The notes beneath the pieces were generated by a model, which saw only the letters and a program-made list of their open reading frames with translations, was not told the origin of the DNA and searched no databases. From Sphingobacterium pedocola (GTDB taxonomy: Bacteria; Bacteroidota; Bacteroidia; Sphingobacteriales; Sphingobacteriaceae), in contig NZ_MU158693.1 in assembly GCF_015209965.1 (NCBI RefSeq), forward strand, positions 223,138 through 287,137: a stretch of 64,000 bases of DNA, given 5' to 3'. The stretch's first letter is position 1. Every line of letters begins with the position of its first letter. The translations under genes were made by a program, and so were the position numbers. Positions 9,214 to 17,909 of the stretch are shown here, piece by piece.

Positions 9214-9837
9214 TCATTTCTTTGGAAATCCAGAACCAAAAATTAAATCCCACAGGTAAGAACTTACTCCAAATCCTTTTTCTGGGTCAGAATAATGGTG
9301 CAACATGTGATGATCTTTAATCTTCTTAAATAGGCCGGATTTGAAGTTTGCATGGTGCATTGCATAATGACATTCATCGTAGATAAGATACCCCAATAAA
9401 AAACCCGAAAAAAAAGCGGATAATGTATACTCTGCAAAAAACAGGCTAAACAAAACATAAATAATAGTTGCCATCGGTATACTAGCAGAAAGCGGCATTA
9501 CAAGGCGGAGTCTATCTTTTGGATAATCGTGATGTACTCCATGAAAAATAAAATGGATTCGCCTCCCCCAAGCACTTTTGGGTTCAAAGTGGAATACCCA
9601 TCGATGCAACACATATTCTGCTAATGTCCAAAAAGCTAAACCTAACAAAAAATACAATACTACAGAACCAACAGACATCGCTCCTTGCGCATATGATTTC
9701 CAAATAAAGTAAATAATTACAGGAACCCAGAATATAATAGGCACGCTATAATGTATTTTTGTTAACGACTCTAACAAATCATTCTTAAACATCCTTACGG
9801 ATTCGGTCGAATTCGAAACATAATTTTTCTTAGCCAT
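9214..9837 (-). CDS. Fatty acid hydroxylase / sterol desaturase family protein
   Basis: A 207-residue integral membrane di-iron enzyme. The histidine boxes of the superfamily are all present: HRWVFH (78-83), HFIFHGVHH (95-103), HYAMHH (157-162) and HHMLHH (176-181), with about four membrane helices between them. The size and the HGVHHDYPKDRLRLVMP stretch fit the FA2H/SCS7 group, which 2-hydroxylates fatty acids of ceramides, so an action on sphingolipid acyl chains is plausible in Sphingobacteriaceae. The substrate is inferred. It converges on the glycosyltransferase operon, 25 bases away, which hints at a shared lipid pathway but not a shared transcript. Confidence 0.8.
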   Translation of the reverse strand: MAKKNYVSNSTESVRMFKNDLLESLTKIHYSVPIIFWVPVIIYFIWKSYAQGAMSVGSVVLYFLLGLAFWTLAEYVLHRWVFHFEPKSAWGRRIHFIFHGVHHDYPKDRLRLVMPLSASIPMATIIYVLFSLFFAEYTLSAFFSGFLLGYLIYDECHYAMHHANFKSGLFKKIKDHHMLHHYSDPEKGFGVSSYLWDLIFGSGFPKK

Positions 9838-9887
9838 ACGAACAATATTAATATAAATACTGATCAGGATAACCAGTAATTATACTA

Positions 9888-9895
9888 CAAAATTA
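9888..9895 (-). promoter_or_regulatory. Possible -7 box of the fatty acid hydroxylase gene
   Basis: The minus strand reads TAATTTTG, matching TAnnTTTG, about 50 bases before the ATG at 9837. A TTTAG about 19 bases upstream is an imperfect -33 element. Confidence 0.35.
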
Positions 9896-9928
9896 GAATT
9901 CCGTGCTAAAAAGCTAAACCGGTCATTG

Positions 9929-10732
9929 TCATTTTTTTGTCCAATTTTCCAGCTCTTTAAGTAACAAAGGATAGGCAGGATAAGTCATCCCATGATCATA
10001 ACCATCTAATTCAAAAAGCTTTACGTTGGTATGCCCTACTAACTCGAGCATACGTTTCAGATAAGCATTTTCTTCATATCGGCCGACCATTTCCAATTCG
10101 CGATCTCCCGTAATCAATAAAATAGCTGGAGCATCTTTGCGTACCCAAAATAGGGGCGCAAGCTCATCCACCGTAGGCTGAAACTCAGTCAGTCCCTTTT
10201 CTTTTCGGGCAGTGAAATGTGTAATCGCCTGGGAACTAAAGGAAGCGATCCCTAAAATCATATCGGTAGAAATGTTTCTATCAGACAGGTACCTTTTGTT
10301 CAATCCCAACATCAAGGATAAATATGCACCTGCTGAATGCCCCCCCACTACGATCTTCCGCGGACTGCCTCCATATTCAGCGATATGCTCGAAAGTCCAC
10401 TTAACTGCATCAGCTGCATCCCCGATAATATCTACCACTTTTACCTGAGGAGAGAATCGATACCCTACTCCTACGATAGCGATTCCCTTATTCTTTAAAT
10501 AATCAGGTATCTCTTTGCTTCCCCCTGTGAGGCCTCCACCGTGAAACCAGATCAAGGTGATAAAATCTTTTTTATTTTCTGGATAATAGATATCTATTTT
10601 ACATTTCTCTTGACTATATCCATCGCTATGTGCGGTGTATGTAATATCTTTCGTCTCTTGATAAACCATTTCCTGCGAAAAGGCGGAAAGAAATAAGAAC
10701 AAAAAGCAAAAGGTCGTAATCAAATTTTTCAT
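9929..10732 (-). CDS. Secreted alpha/beta hydrolase (esterase/acetylesterase-like)
   Basis: A 267-residue protein with a cleavable signal peptide (hydrophobic segment ending SAFSQ, residue 20). It shows the hormone-sensitive-lipase type oxyanion motif HGGG at 64-67, the nucleophile elbow GHSAG with Ser133, an Asp in ITGDRE near 214 and a His in YDHGM near 247: a complete triad. This pattern is shared by esterases such as the BD-FAE group that deacetylate glycans; the natural substrate is unknown. The start at 10732 is followed directly by a typical basic-hydrophobic leader. Divergent from parC across a 300-base gap in which I see no other gene. Confidence 0.75.
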   Translation of the reverse strand: MKNLITTFCFLFLFLSAFSQEMVYQETKDITYTAHSDGYSQEKCKIDIYYPENKKDFITLIWFHGGGLTGGSKEIPDYLKNKGIAIVGVGYRFSPQVKVVDIIGDAADAVKWTFEHIAEYGGSPRKIVVGGHSAGAYLSLMLGLNKRYLSDRNISTDMILGIASFSSQAITHFTARKEKGLTEFQPTVDELAPLFWVRKDAPAILLITGDRELEMVGRYEENAYLKRMLELVGHTNVKLFELDGYDHGMTYPAYPLLLKELENWTKK

Positions 10733-11031
10733 GTGATAAATGTATATTTAAATAGTGATGAATCCTTTTTCAGCACTCATATTGGTTTCTCCACTATAAA
10801 CTTAAATAAAATGGCTTGCACTCGCAAACCGAATACAGCATGACAACCTCATGCATACCATCGTAAGAGTAACCGAAAATAGATTCCTAATTTGTATATT
10901 AAAAATAAATATGGATAAATTACCGGCAGACAGAATTATGATTTGTATCAGAACTTAGCAAAGATTTTCTTATTTTTACCCCACTTGAAACAAACAATTT
11001 TTAATTGGAAACAATTAGTTATACAGCTTAA

Positions 11032-13695
11032 ATGAGTGACGAAACGAATTATCCTGACGAGAACAACTCCGAAGATTTAGTACCGCAAGAAAACGAACAG
11101 ACTTCAAATACAATACCATTATCTGGTCTCTATGAAAATTGGTTCTTGGACTACGCATCGTATGTAATTCTGGATCGCGCTGTACCACATATAAATGATG
11201 GATTCAAACCCGTACAACGCCGGATTCTACATTCATTGAAAGAAATGGACGATGGACGCTTCAACAAAGCGGCGAATGTCATCGGTAACACCATGAAATA
11301 TCACCCTCATGGTGACGCCTCTATTGGTGATGCCATGGTACAGTTAGGGCAAAAGGACTTATTGATTGACTGTCAAGGCAACTGGGGAGATCCGGTAACC
11401 GGTGACTCTGCTGCAGCACCTCGATATATTGAAGGAAGACTGTCCAAATTCGCCACCGAGGTTGTATTTAATGCGGATACTACAGAATGGCAATTAAGTT
11501 ATGATGGACGAAATAAAGAACCCATCACGTTGCCCGTAAAATTCCCTTTGTTACTCACACAAGGAGCCGAAGGTATAGCGGTGGGGCTGGCGACAAAAAT
11601 TATGCCTCATAATTTTATCGAATTAATCGATGGTTCCATCCAGGTGTTAAAAGGAGAAAGACCAAATATTTTTCCAGATTTCCCTACGGGCGGCTTAGCT
11701 GATGTTTCTAACTATAACGAAGGCCAACGTGGTGGAAAAATTCGTGTCAGAGCAAAAATTGAAGAACGGGACAAAAAGACCTTAGCTATTACTGAAATTC
11801 CCTTTGGTACAACGACCGGCGCGTTAATTGAAAGTATCGTTTCGGCCAATGATAAAGGAAAGATTAAAATAAAAAAAATAGAGGATAATACTGCAGAGTT
11901 TGTAGAAATCATGATTCATCTTGCTCCTGGCATATCGCCCGATGTAACGATAGATGCATTATATGCTTTTACATCCTGTGAGTCCTCGATATCTCCAAAC
12001 ACCTGTGTCATACGAGATAATAAACCTCATTTCTTAAGTGTAAATGACATCTTAATTGAAAATACAACACAAACGAAATCTCTTTTAAAGCAAGAATTAG
12101 AAATACGCTTAAAAGAACTACTTGAGAAAATTTTCTTCAGCAATCTGTTGAAGATTTTTATTCAACAAGGAATGTACAAAAATCCAGATTACGAAAATTC
12201 GGGGGATTTCGAGACTGTGGCACAGGTTTTAAACAAGTTGTTTATTCCATTCTTTGATCAATTCTATCGTGAGATCACCCCAGAAGATTATAAAAAGCTG
12301 ATTGACAAACCGATGAGCAGCATTACACGTTTTGATGTAAAGAAGGCGGATGAGCAAATGAAAGCCTTGGAAGATGAAATCAAGGAGATAAAGAAAAATT
12401 TAAGACATTTAACTGAATATGCTGTAGACTGGTTTGAGCATTTAAGATCAAAATATAGCAAAGGCCGCGCCCGTAAAACGGAGCTGCGGATATTTGACAA
12501 GGTTGAGGCGGCACAAGTTGCGTTAGCAAATGCTAAATTATATGTAAATCGTACCGAAGGATTTATTGGCACCCATTTAAAGAAAGATGAATTTGTAAGT
12601 GATTGCTCAGATATAGACGAAATCATCGTATTTCGTGAAGACGGGAAATACATGGTCACCAAAGTACAGGATAAGGTTTTTGTCGGAAAAGATATTATTT
12701 ACGTTGCTGTTTTCAAACGAGGCGACGAACGCACCATCTACAATGCTATATATAAAGATGGGGCTACAGGTACAAGCTATGTCAAACGGTTTGCGGTCAC
12801 TGCCGTTACACGCGACAAAGAATACGATATTTCAAAAGGTGCTAAAGGTTCCAAGCTACTGTATTTTACTGCCAACGCTAATGGAGAAGCGGAGGTGGTA
12901 CATGTACAGCTTAAACCACATACGAAATTGAGAAAAGTTGCATTTGACCTTGGTTTTGCGGAGGTGGCGATCAAAGGTCGAAGCTCTCAAGGTAATATCG
13001 TCTCCAAATATCCCGTAAAGAAAATAAATTTCAAAAGCGCCGGCGTCTCCACGCTCTCAGGTCGCAAGATATGGTATGATCCGATCCTTAAACGCCTAAA
13101 TGTAGATGAGAGAGGTACATTTTTAGGGGAATTCGACGGAGATGACAAAATTCTAATGATTATGAATGACGGTTCGTATGAATTGTCAAATTTTGACCTC
13201 AACAATCACTTTGAAGAAAAGATGATTCGAATTGAAAAGTACTTAACAGATCATATCTATACGGCAATTCATCAAGATGGGAAAACAGGCACATATTATG
13301 TAAAGCGTTTCAAATTTGATGACATCCCATTAGGCAAAAATAATTCATTTATCAACGATGATCCAAAATCCAAACTTATTCTTTTAACAAACAACCCATC
13401 GGCAGTGGTCAAATTGGATATTCTTAAAGGAAAAACCCAAACACCTGAAACATTAGAACAGCCGTTAAATGAAATTATAGACCTCAAAGGCATGAAGGCT
13501 CAGGGAAATAGACTTTCTTTCCATAATGTAAGAGAAATTAAGCTATTAACCAATGAGATAGATCTGTCTTTGAATTCCAGCTCGGCAAACGAAGCAATAC
13601 CAGAAGAACTTCGCTCAGAAGGAGAAATATCCTTGGAGATAACGAATCCTGAAGATGTCCAGATAGATGATGACGGACAAATCGAACTATTTTAA
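11032..13695 (+). CDS. parC: DNA topoisomerase IV subunit A (ParC)
   Basis: An 887-residue type IIA topoisomerase A subunit. The winged-helix and tower region holds KPVQRRILHSL (59-69), the quinolone-region HGDASIGDAM (93-102) and the catalytic tyrosine Tyr132 in AAPRYIEGRLS. A long coiled segment (about 440-480) precedes C-terminal beta-propeller blades. I see no canonical GyrA-box in the tail, which favours ParC over GyrA, and the acidic ends match Bacteroidota ParC. With ParE it would decatenate daughter chromosomes; parE is not in this window. Single gene, followed by a long hairpin. Confidence 0.85.
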   Translation: MSDETNYPDENNSEDLVPQENEQTSNTIPLSGLYENWFLDYASYVILDRAVPHINDGFKPVQRRILHSLKEMDDGRFNKAANVIGNTMKYHPHGDASIGDAMVQLGQKDLLIDCQGNWGDPVTGDSAAAPRYIEGRLSKFATEVVFNADTTEWQLSYDGRNKEPITLPVKFPLLLTQGAEGIAVGLATKIMPHNFIELIDGSIQVLKGERPNIFPDFPTGGLADVSNYNEGQRGGKIRVRAKIEERDKKTLAITEIPFGTTTGALIESIVSANDKGKIKIKKIEDNTAEFVEIMIHLAPGISPDVTIDALYAFTSCESSISPNTCVIRDNKPHFLSVNDILIENTTQTKSLLKQELEIRLKELLEKIFFSNLLKIFIQQGMYKNPDYENSGDFETVAQVLNKLFIPFFDQFYREITPEDYKKLIDKPMSSITRFDVKKADEQMKALEDEIKEIKKNLRHLTEYAVDWFEHLRSKYSKGRARKTELRIFDKVEAAQVALANAKLYVNRTEGFIGTHLKKDEFVSDCSDIDEIIVFREDGKYMVTKVQDKVFVGKDIIYVAVFKRGDERTIYNAIYKDGATGTSYVKRFAVTAVTRDKEYDISKGAKGSKLLYFTANANGEAEVVHVQLKPHTKLRKVAFDLGFAEVAIKGRSSQGNIVSKYPVKKINFKSAGVSTLSGRKIWYDPILKRLNVDERGTFLGEFDGDDKILMIMNDGSYELSNFDLNNHFEEKMIRIEKYLTDHIYTAIHQDGKTGTYYVKRFKFDDIPLGKNNSFINDDPKSKLILLTNNPSAVVKLDILKGKTQTPETLEQPLNEIIDLKGMKAQGNRLSFHNVREIKLLTNEIDLSLNSSSANEAIPEELRSEGEISLEITNPEDVQIDDDGQIELF

Positions 13696-13701
13696 TTATA
13701 T

Positions 13702-13741
13702 TGTTTAGGATATGTAGCTGAAACGCTACATATCCTAAACA
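13702..13741 (+). terminator. Perfect 17-bp hairpin after parC
   Basis: TGTTTAGGATATGTAGC at 13702-13718 pairs perfectly with 13725-13741 around a six-base loop. It lies seven bases past the parC stop codon. No T-run follows, so it may terminate weakly or protect the mRNA 3' end. Confidence 0.5.
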
Positions 13742-13866
13742 TAATCAACTACAAACAAGACACTTATACAACCTACAGATGTTTTGCAAGATTAATCTAT
13801 ATAATGGCGTCATTTTTGGACCATTTAAATTGTAGCACAGACACTCTTCTTATCGTTTTATAATAG

Positions 13867-14622
13867 ATGAATTTTTTTAGTAATTTTTTTGGCAATAATA
13901 ATCTTAATAACAAAAAAGTAGCCGATTTAAGTTGGATGGAAATAGACATCCACAACCATATTCTTCCATCTATTGATGATGGTAGCAAAAGTGTAGAACA
14001 ATCCATGTATTTGTTACGGAGATTGAATAAAATGGGATTGAAAAATTTTATTTGTACACCTCATGTAATGGAAGATGTTCACCCAAACACACCTGAAACA
14101 ATCAGTGGGGCGCATCTCAAACTCAGCCAAGCCCTGAAAGAGGCCGATAATGATACTAAAATTAAATTTAGTGCGGAATACATGATTGATTCCGGTATTG
14201 ATAAATGGATAAGTTCAAATCAATTGTGCCCTCTACCCAACAATTACGTGCTTGTCGAGATGTCCTACTTGAACGAGTCGCAGGCGCTCTTCAAAACTAT
14301 TCAAGATATTCAAGATTTGGGACTAAAACCTATCCTGGCTCACCCTGAGCGGTATAATTATTACCACATGAACTTTAACATCTATAAGCAGATTAAAGAT
14401 GCAGGGTGCGCACTTCAGCTAAACCTGCTTTCTATTAGTAGATACTACGGTGAACATGTAAAATCTACTGCACTGACCTTAATTAAATCGGGAATGTATG
14501 ATTTTGTAGGAACCGATTTACACCACGAAAAACATTTAAACGCATTAAACCAGGTTGCTTTGAAATACGATATACCGGATTTATTAACGCCATGCACTAT
14601 ACGAAATAGCGAACTCCTTTAA
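13867..14622 (+). CDS. PHP-domain tyrosine phosphatase (CpsB/CapC family)
   Basis: A 251-residue protein of the polymerase/histidinol-phosphatase (PHP) fold. The metal-binding start MEIDIHNHILPSIDDGS gives Asp27, His29 and His31; TPHV (near 60), HPERYN and GTDLHHE supply further ligands. This arrangement is that of the CpsB/YwqE manganese-dependent phosphatases that dephosphorylate bacterial tyrosine kinases of capsule and exopolysaccharide export. No signal peptide is seen, so it should act in the cytoplasm. No polysaccharide export genes lie next to it, so the partner kinase is presumably elsewhere. Confidence 0.8.
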   Translation: MNFFSNFFGNNNLNNKKVADLSWMEIDIHNHILPSIDDGSKSVEQSMYLLRRLNKMGLKNFICTPHVMEDVHPNTPETISGAHLKLSQALKEADNDTKIKFSAEYMIDSGIDKWISSNQLCPLPNNYVLVEMSYLNESQALFKTIQDIQDLGLKPILAHPERYNYYHMNFNIYKQIKDAGCALQLNLLSISRYYGEHVKSTALTLIKSGMYDFVGTDLHHEKHLNALNQVALKYDIPDLLTPCTIRNSELL

Positions 14623-14655
14623 AATAAATAGGCGGTGTCTAAAAAGTCAACATAA

Positions 14656-14819
14656 CCGTCATTTCGAGGAGGTACGACGAGAACCCCGAAGGGCTCTGCG
14701 AAGCAAAATCTATGGTCAGGTTATTTTTAGCTTTCTGAAAATTAGCTGTTTAAAATTCGTCCAAAGATTTGCCTACGGCGAGCTGGCAAGCTCGGTTCTC
14801 CCTTCGGTCGAAATGACCT
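14656..14819. repeat. REP-like dispersed palindromic element
   Basis: GTCATTTCGA (14658-14667) pairs with TCGAAATGAC (14808-14817), and inner segments (GAGAACC / GGTTCTC) also pair, giving a long imperfect palindrome rich in CGAAGGG motifs. Elements of this type, with GTCATTTCGA ends, are common intergenic repeats in Bacteroidota. It separates the PHP phosphatase gene from convergent msrA and is followed by a short TTTACACTT tandem. Confidence 0.6.
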
Positions 14820-14853
14820 TTAAACACTTTGTTTGACCTTTACACTTTACACT

Positions 14854-15369
14854 TTACTTATTATTTGATTTCAAGTATTTTTGCAATTTGGGTGCGATAA
14901 CAGCTTCACAAAACGGATTTTCCGGATTTCGATTAAAATAATTGTGATGGTAATCTTCTGCGACCCAAAACTGTTGGGCAGGTTCCACCGCGGTTACAAT
15001 AGAATCTTCGAAGACGTTTGCTTCCGACAACTCTTCAATCATCTTTTCAGATTGAAGCTTCTGATCTGTTGTATGATAAAATATAATGGACCTATATTGT
15101 GTCCCTATATCCTCCCCCTGTCTATTTAACGTGGTCGGATTATGTGTTTTAAAGAATATCGCCAGTAAATCCGCGAAATGGAGGACCGTTTCGTCAAATT
15201 CAATATGGACAACTTCAACATGTCCAGTTGCTCCTGAACAAACTTGTTCATAAGTAGGATTTTCCCGTTTCCCGCCCATATATCCCGGTAAAACGGAAAT
15301 GATACCTTTTGTGTTTAAAAAAATGATTTCCGTACACCAAAAACAGCCTCCACCAAATGTTGCTTTCAT
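14854..15369 (-). CDS. msrA: Peptide-methionine (S)-S-oxide reductase MsrA
   Basis: A 171-residue MsrA with the catalytic motif GGGCFWC at the very N-terminus (nucleophile Cys9, second cysteine Cys12). Conserved GYMGG, HVEVVHIEFDE and the AEDYHHNYFNRNP segment follow. It reduces methionine S-sulfoxide in oxidized proteins using thioredoxin. The length matches short bacterial MsrA, without a fused MsrB domain. No signal peptide is seen, so it is cytoplasmic. It is a single gene; msrB is not adjacent. Confidence 0.93.
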   Translation of the reverse strand: MKATFGGGCFWCTEIIFLNTKGIISVLPGYMGGKRENPTYEQVCSGATGHVEVVHIEFDETVLHFADLLAIFFKTHNPTTLNRQGEDIGTQYRSIIFYHTTDQKLQSEKMIEELSEANVFEDSIVTAVEPAQQFWVAEDYHHNYFNRNPENPFCEAVIAPKLQKYLKSNNK

Positions 15370-15561
15370 CTATTCATATTTATCTTATCTGTTCCGCTCT
15401 CTTACGGACATTACAAATGTAAATATTATCTACGTTATTTGTATGCCCCCTACATTCATTGCATCTTAATATATGATTTAAAATTAAATACGCAAAAACA
15501 AATAACTTTTTTAAGTTTATTCGCATTTTATTGCGTTTTTACCTAACTTTAATTTAACATT

Positions 15562-16791
15562 ATGATTATGAAAAATCCCAAGATAGTATTAGCGCTTTTT
15601 TTTCTGCTTTTCGTAGGAATAACTCACGAGACCAAAGCTCAACATGATTCTACACAGTATCATCACCTTGTACAAATAATAAATGAAAACAGTCGAATAA
15701 TAGCGCCTGACAAGCGAACGAAAATTCTAGAAATCGCGGCCAAAAATATATCGAGAAACGAGTATATTATCCAAACGACAGAGGAGGATGCAGTTACATC
15801 CTTACAACAGAAATTATCTACTCTAGCGGCAAAAATTACATTTAACATACTTCCTGATAGTAGCGTTAGCAACAAGGTAAGCGGAATAATAAATCTGTCT
15901 GTTGCCAATCTACGCACCCATCCGAGTCACGCAGCCGAAATGGCCACCCAGGTATTATTGGGGACTCAGGTAGATATATTGCAAAAAAATGGAGGTGACT
16001 TCCGCATTCGAACGCCCGAAGGTTATATTGCATGGGTACCAACTTCCTCGGTGACCGCTATGACGAAAACAGAACTGAGTACCTGGAAGAAAAAACCGAA
16101 ATTGATTTATATCGAAGAATTTGGAAGATCCTATTCCACGGCCAACACAGGTAGTCAACGTGTTTCAGACTTAGTTTATGGAGATATCCTTTCTTTGACA
16201 ACGGAAGAAAATGGGTATTATAAAGTGGAATATCCTGACGGAAGGATAGCTTATATTCTAAAGGATGAAGCCATTTTATTTGACGAATGGGTCAATTCCC
16301 GCCAAGCGACACCTGAAAATATCATTTTAAGTGCAAAAAGCATGCTCGGTCTGCCCTACTTATGGGGAGGTACATCTGTAAAAGGTGTGGATTGTAGTGG
16401 TTTCACAAAAACATCCTTTTATATGAATGGATTTGTAATTCCGCGTGATGCTTCGCAGCAGGTATTAGCGGGAGATCAAATCGAAATTTTGGACGAAGAA
16501 GGAAATTTCAGTCCTGAATTAGCCTTAAAGAACTTAAATCCCTCCGATCTACTATTTTTTGCTGCTGGTAAAAATAAACATCCAAATGCGCGTATCACCC
16601 ACGTAGCCCTCTACCTAGGCAATGGCGAATTTATTCATGCGGCCGGCACAGTTCGTATCAATTCCATGCTAAAGGATGCCGAAAACTTTGACGACTTCCA
16701 GACACGTACGGTCGTAGCTGCCAGAAGATATATCGGCGCAAAAGATGAGCAAATAAAAAATATTAAAGATCATTCATATTATTCAAACTAA
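15562..16791 (+). CDS. Secreted SH3 / NlpC-P60 cell-wall peptidase (YkfC-like)
   Basis: A 409-residue exported hydrolase. A signal peptide ends at about THETKAQ (27), two SH3b-like regions span about 105-165 and 185-240, and an NlpC/P60 domain spans about 255-400. Its cysteine is Cys278 in WGGTSVKGVDCSG and its histidines are His347 (THVALYLG) and His359 (FIHAAG). Enzymes of this layout, such as Bacillus YkfC, cleave gamma-D-Glu-diamino acid bonds in murein peptides. The next gene, four bases away, is the matching dipeptide epimerase, which strongly supports a murein-peptide recycling role. The start may be the ATG two codons later, giving MKNPK. Confidence 0.85.
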   Translation: MIMKNPKIVLALFFLLFVGITHETKAQHDSTQYHHLVQIINENSRIIAPDKRTKILEIAAKNISRNEYIIQTTEEDAVTSLQQKLSTLAAKITFNILPDSSVSNKVSGIINLSVANLRTHPSHAAEMATQVLLGTQVDILQKNGGDFRIRTPEGYIAWVPTSSVTAMTKTELSTWKKKPKLIYIEEFGRSYSTANTGSQRVSDLVYGDILSLTTEENGYYKVEYPDGRIAYILKDEAILFDEWVNSRQATPENIILSAKSMLGLPYLWGGTSVKGVDCSGFTKTSFYMNGFVIPRDASQQVLAGDQIEILDEEGNFSPELALKNLNPSDLLFFAAGKNKHPNARITHVALYLGNGEFIHAAGTVRINSMLKDAENFDDFQTRTVVAARRYIGAKDEQIKNIKDHSYYSN

Positions 16792-16795
16792 TACC

Positions 16796-17848
16796 ATGAG
16801 TTTATCTAATTGGGAAACTAAAAAAATGGGGAAGTTTACCCTGAGATACCAACCCTACACGTTGGAAATGCGACACGTGTTTACCGTTGCATCCTTCAGT
16901 CGCACCACCACACCTGTTGTGTTGACGGAATTAGAATATGACGGAATAATTGGGTATGGTGAAGCCAGTATGCCACCGTACTTAGGTGAGTCACAAGAAA
17001 GTGTTATCTCCTTCCTAAAACAACTGGATTTGTCATCTTTTAACTCACCTTTTCAAACTGAAGAAATTTTAAACCATGTAGACGCTCTCGCAGAAAAAAA
17101 TACCGCAGCAAAAGCGGCTATAGATATTGCGTTACACGATTTGCTAGGGAAAATTATGAACCAACCATTTTATAAAATCTGGGGGTTAAATCCAGATTCT
17201 ATACCTCCTACTTCTTATACAATAGGTATTGACACCGAAGAGATGATTCGTAAAAAAGTTTCAGAAGCAAGTCAATTCAAAATCCTGAAGATAAAATTGG
17301 GACTGGCAACAGACAAGATGATCATAAATACGATTCGTTCGGTTACTGACGTTCCGCTGTGTGCTGATGTAAATCAAGGTTGGAAAAACAAAGAAGAGGC
17401 ATTAGAAATGGCGTATTGGCTTGCTGAACAAAACGTGGTATTCTTGGAACAGCCAATGCCGAAAGAACAAATAGACGATAATGCCTGGCTTACCGACCAT
17501 TCTCCGATTCCAACTATTGCAGACGAAGGTTGTCAACGTTTGTCGGACGTAACCAAACTTCAAGGTGTGTATACGGGGATCAATATCAAACTGATGAAGT
17601 GTACGGGTATGCGTGAAGCAAAACGAATGGCTGAATTAGCGCGGTCATTGGATATGAAGGTGATGTTGGGCTGTATGACAGAGACATCATGTGCCATATC
17701 AGCAGCATCTCAATTGGCTCCCTTGGTAGATTGGGCAGATCTTGATGGAGCGCTGTTAATCGGGAACGACATTTATAATGGTATGATTGTTACTGATGGG
17801 ATTTGTAAATTACCCGATCGACCAGGCATTGGCATTATTAAAAATTAA
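16796..17848 (+). CDS. L-Ala-D/L-Glu epimerase (enolase superfamily, YkfB-like)
   Basis: A 350-residue muconate-lactonizing/mandelate-racemase-type enzyme. Catalytic landmarks are visible: KIKLG with the general base pair at Lys165/Lys167, metal ligands Asp191 (ADVNQGW), Glu218 (FLEQPMP) and Asp243 (IADEG), and the opposite-face lysine in NIKLMKCTG (265 or 268). Spacing closely matches the Bacillus L-Ala-D/L-Glu epimerase, which converts L-Ala-D-Glu from murein into L-Ala-L-Glu for catabolism. It starts four bases after the NlpC/P60 gene, forming an operon. An internal ATG at residue 11 is an alternative start. The operon ends in a very strong hairpin. Confidence 0.85.
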   Translation: MSLSNWETKKMGKFTLRYQPYTLEMRHVFTVASFSRTTTPVVLTELEYDGIIGYGEASMPPYLGESQESVISFLKQLDLSSFNSPFQTEEILNHVDALAEKNTAAKAAIDIALHDLLGKIMNQPFYKIWGLNPDSIPPTSYTIGIDTEEMIRKKVSEASQFKILKIKLGLATDKMIINTIRSVTDVPLCADVNQGWKNKEEALEMAYWLAEQNVVFLEQPMPKEQIDDNAWLTDHSPIPTIADEGCQRLSDVTKLQGVYTGINIKLMKCTGMREAKRMAELARSLDMKVMLGCMTETSCAISAASQLAPLVDWADLDGALLIGNDIYNGMIVTDGICKLPDRPGIGIIKN

Positions 17849-17860
17849 CTATTTCCAATA

Positions 17861-17909
17861 TTAAAAGATCGAAGGTCTAGCAAATTTTGCTAGACCTTCG
17901 ATCTTTTAA
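17861..17909. terminator. Bidirectional terminator with 24-bp perfect stem
   Basis: 17861-17884 and 17886-17909 are perfect reverse complements, with A/T runs at both outer ends. It serves the epimerase operon on plus and the M14 peptidase on minus. The minus-strand gene's stop codon (17906-17908) lies inside the stem. Confidence 0.9.
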
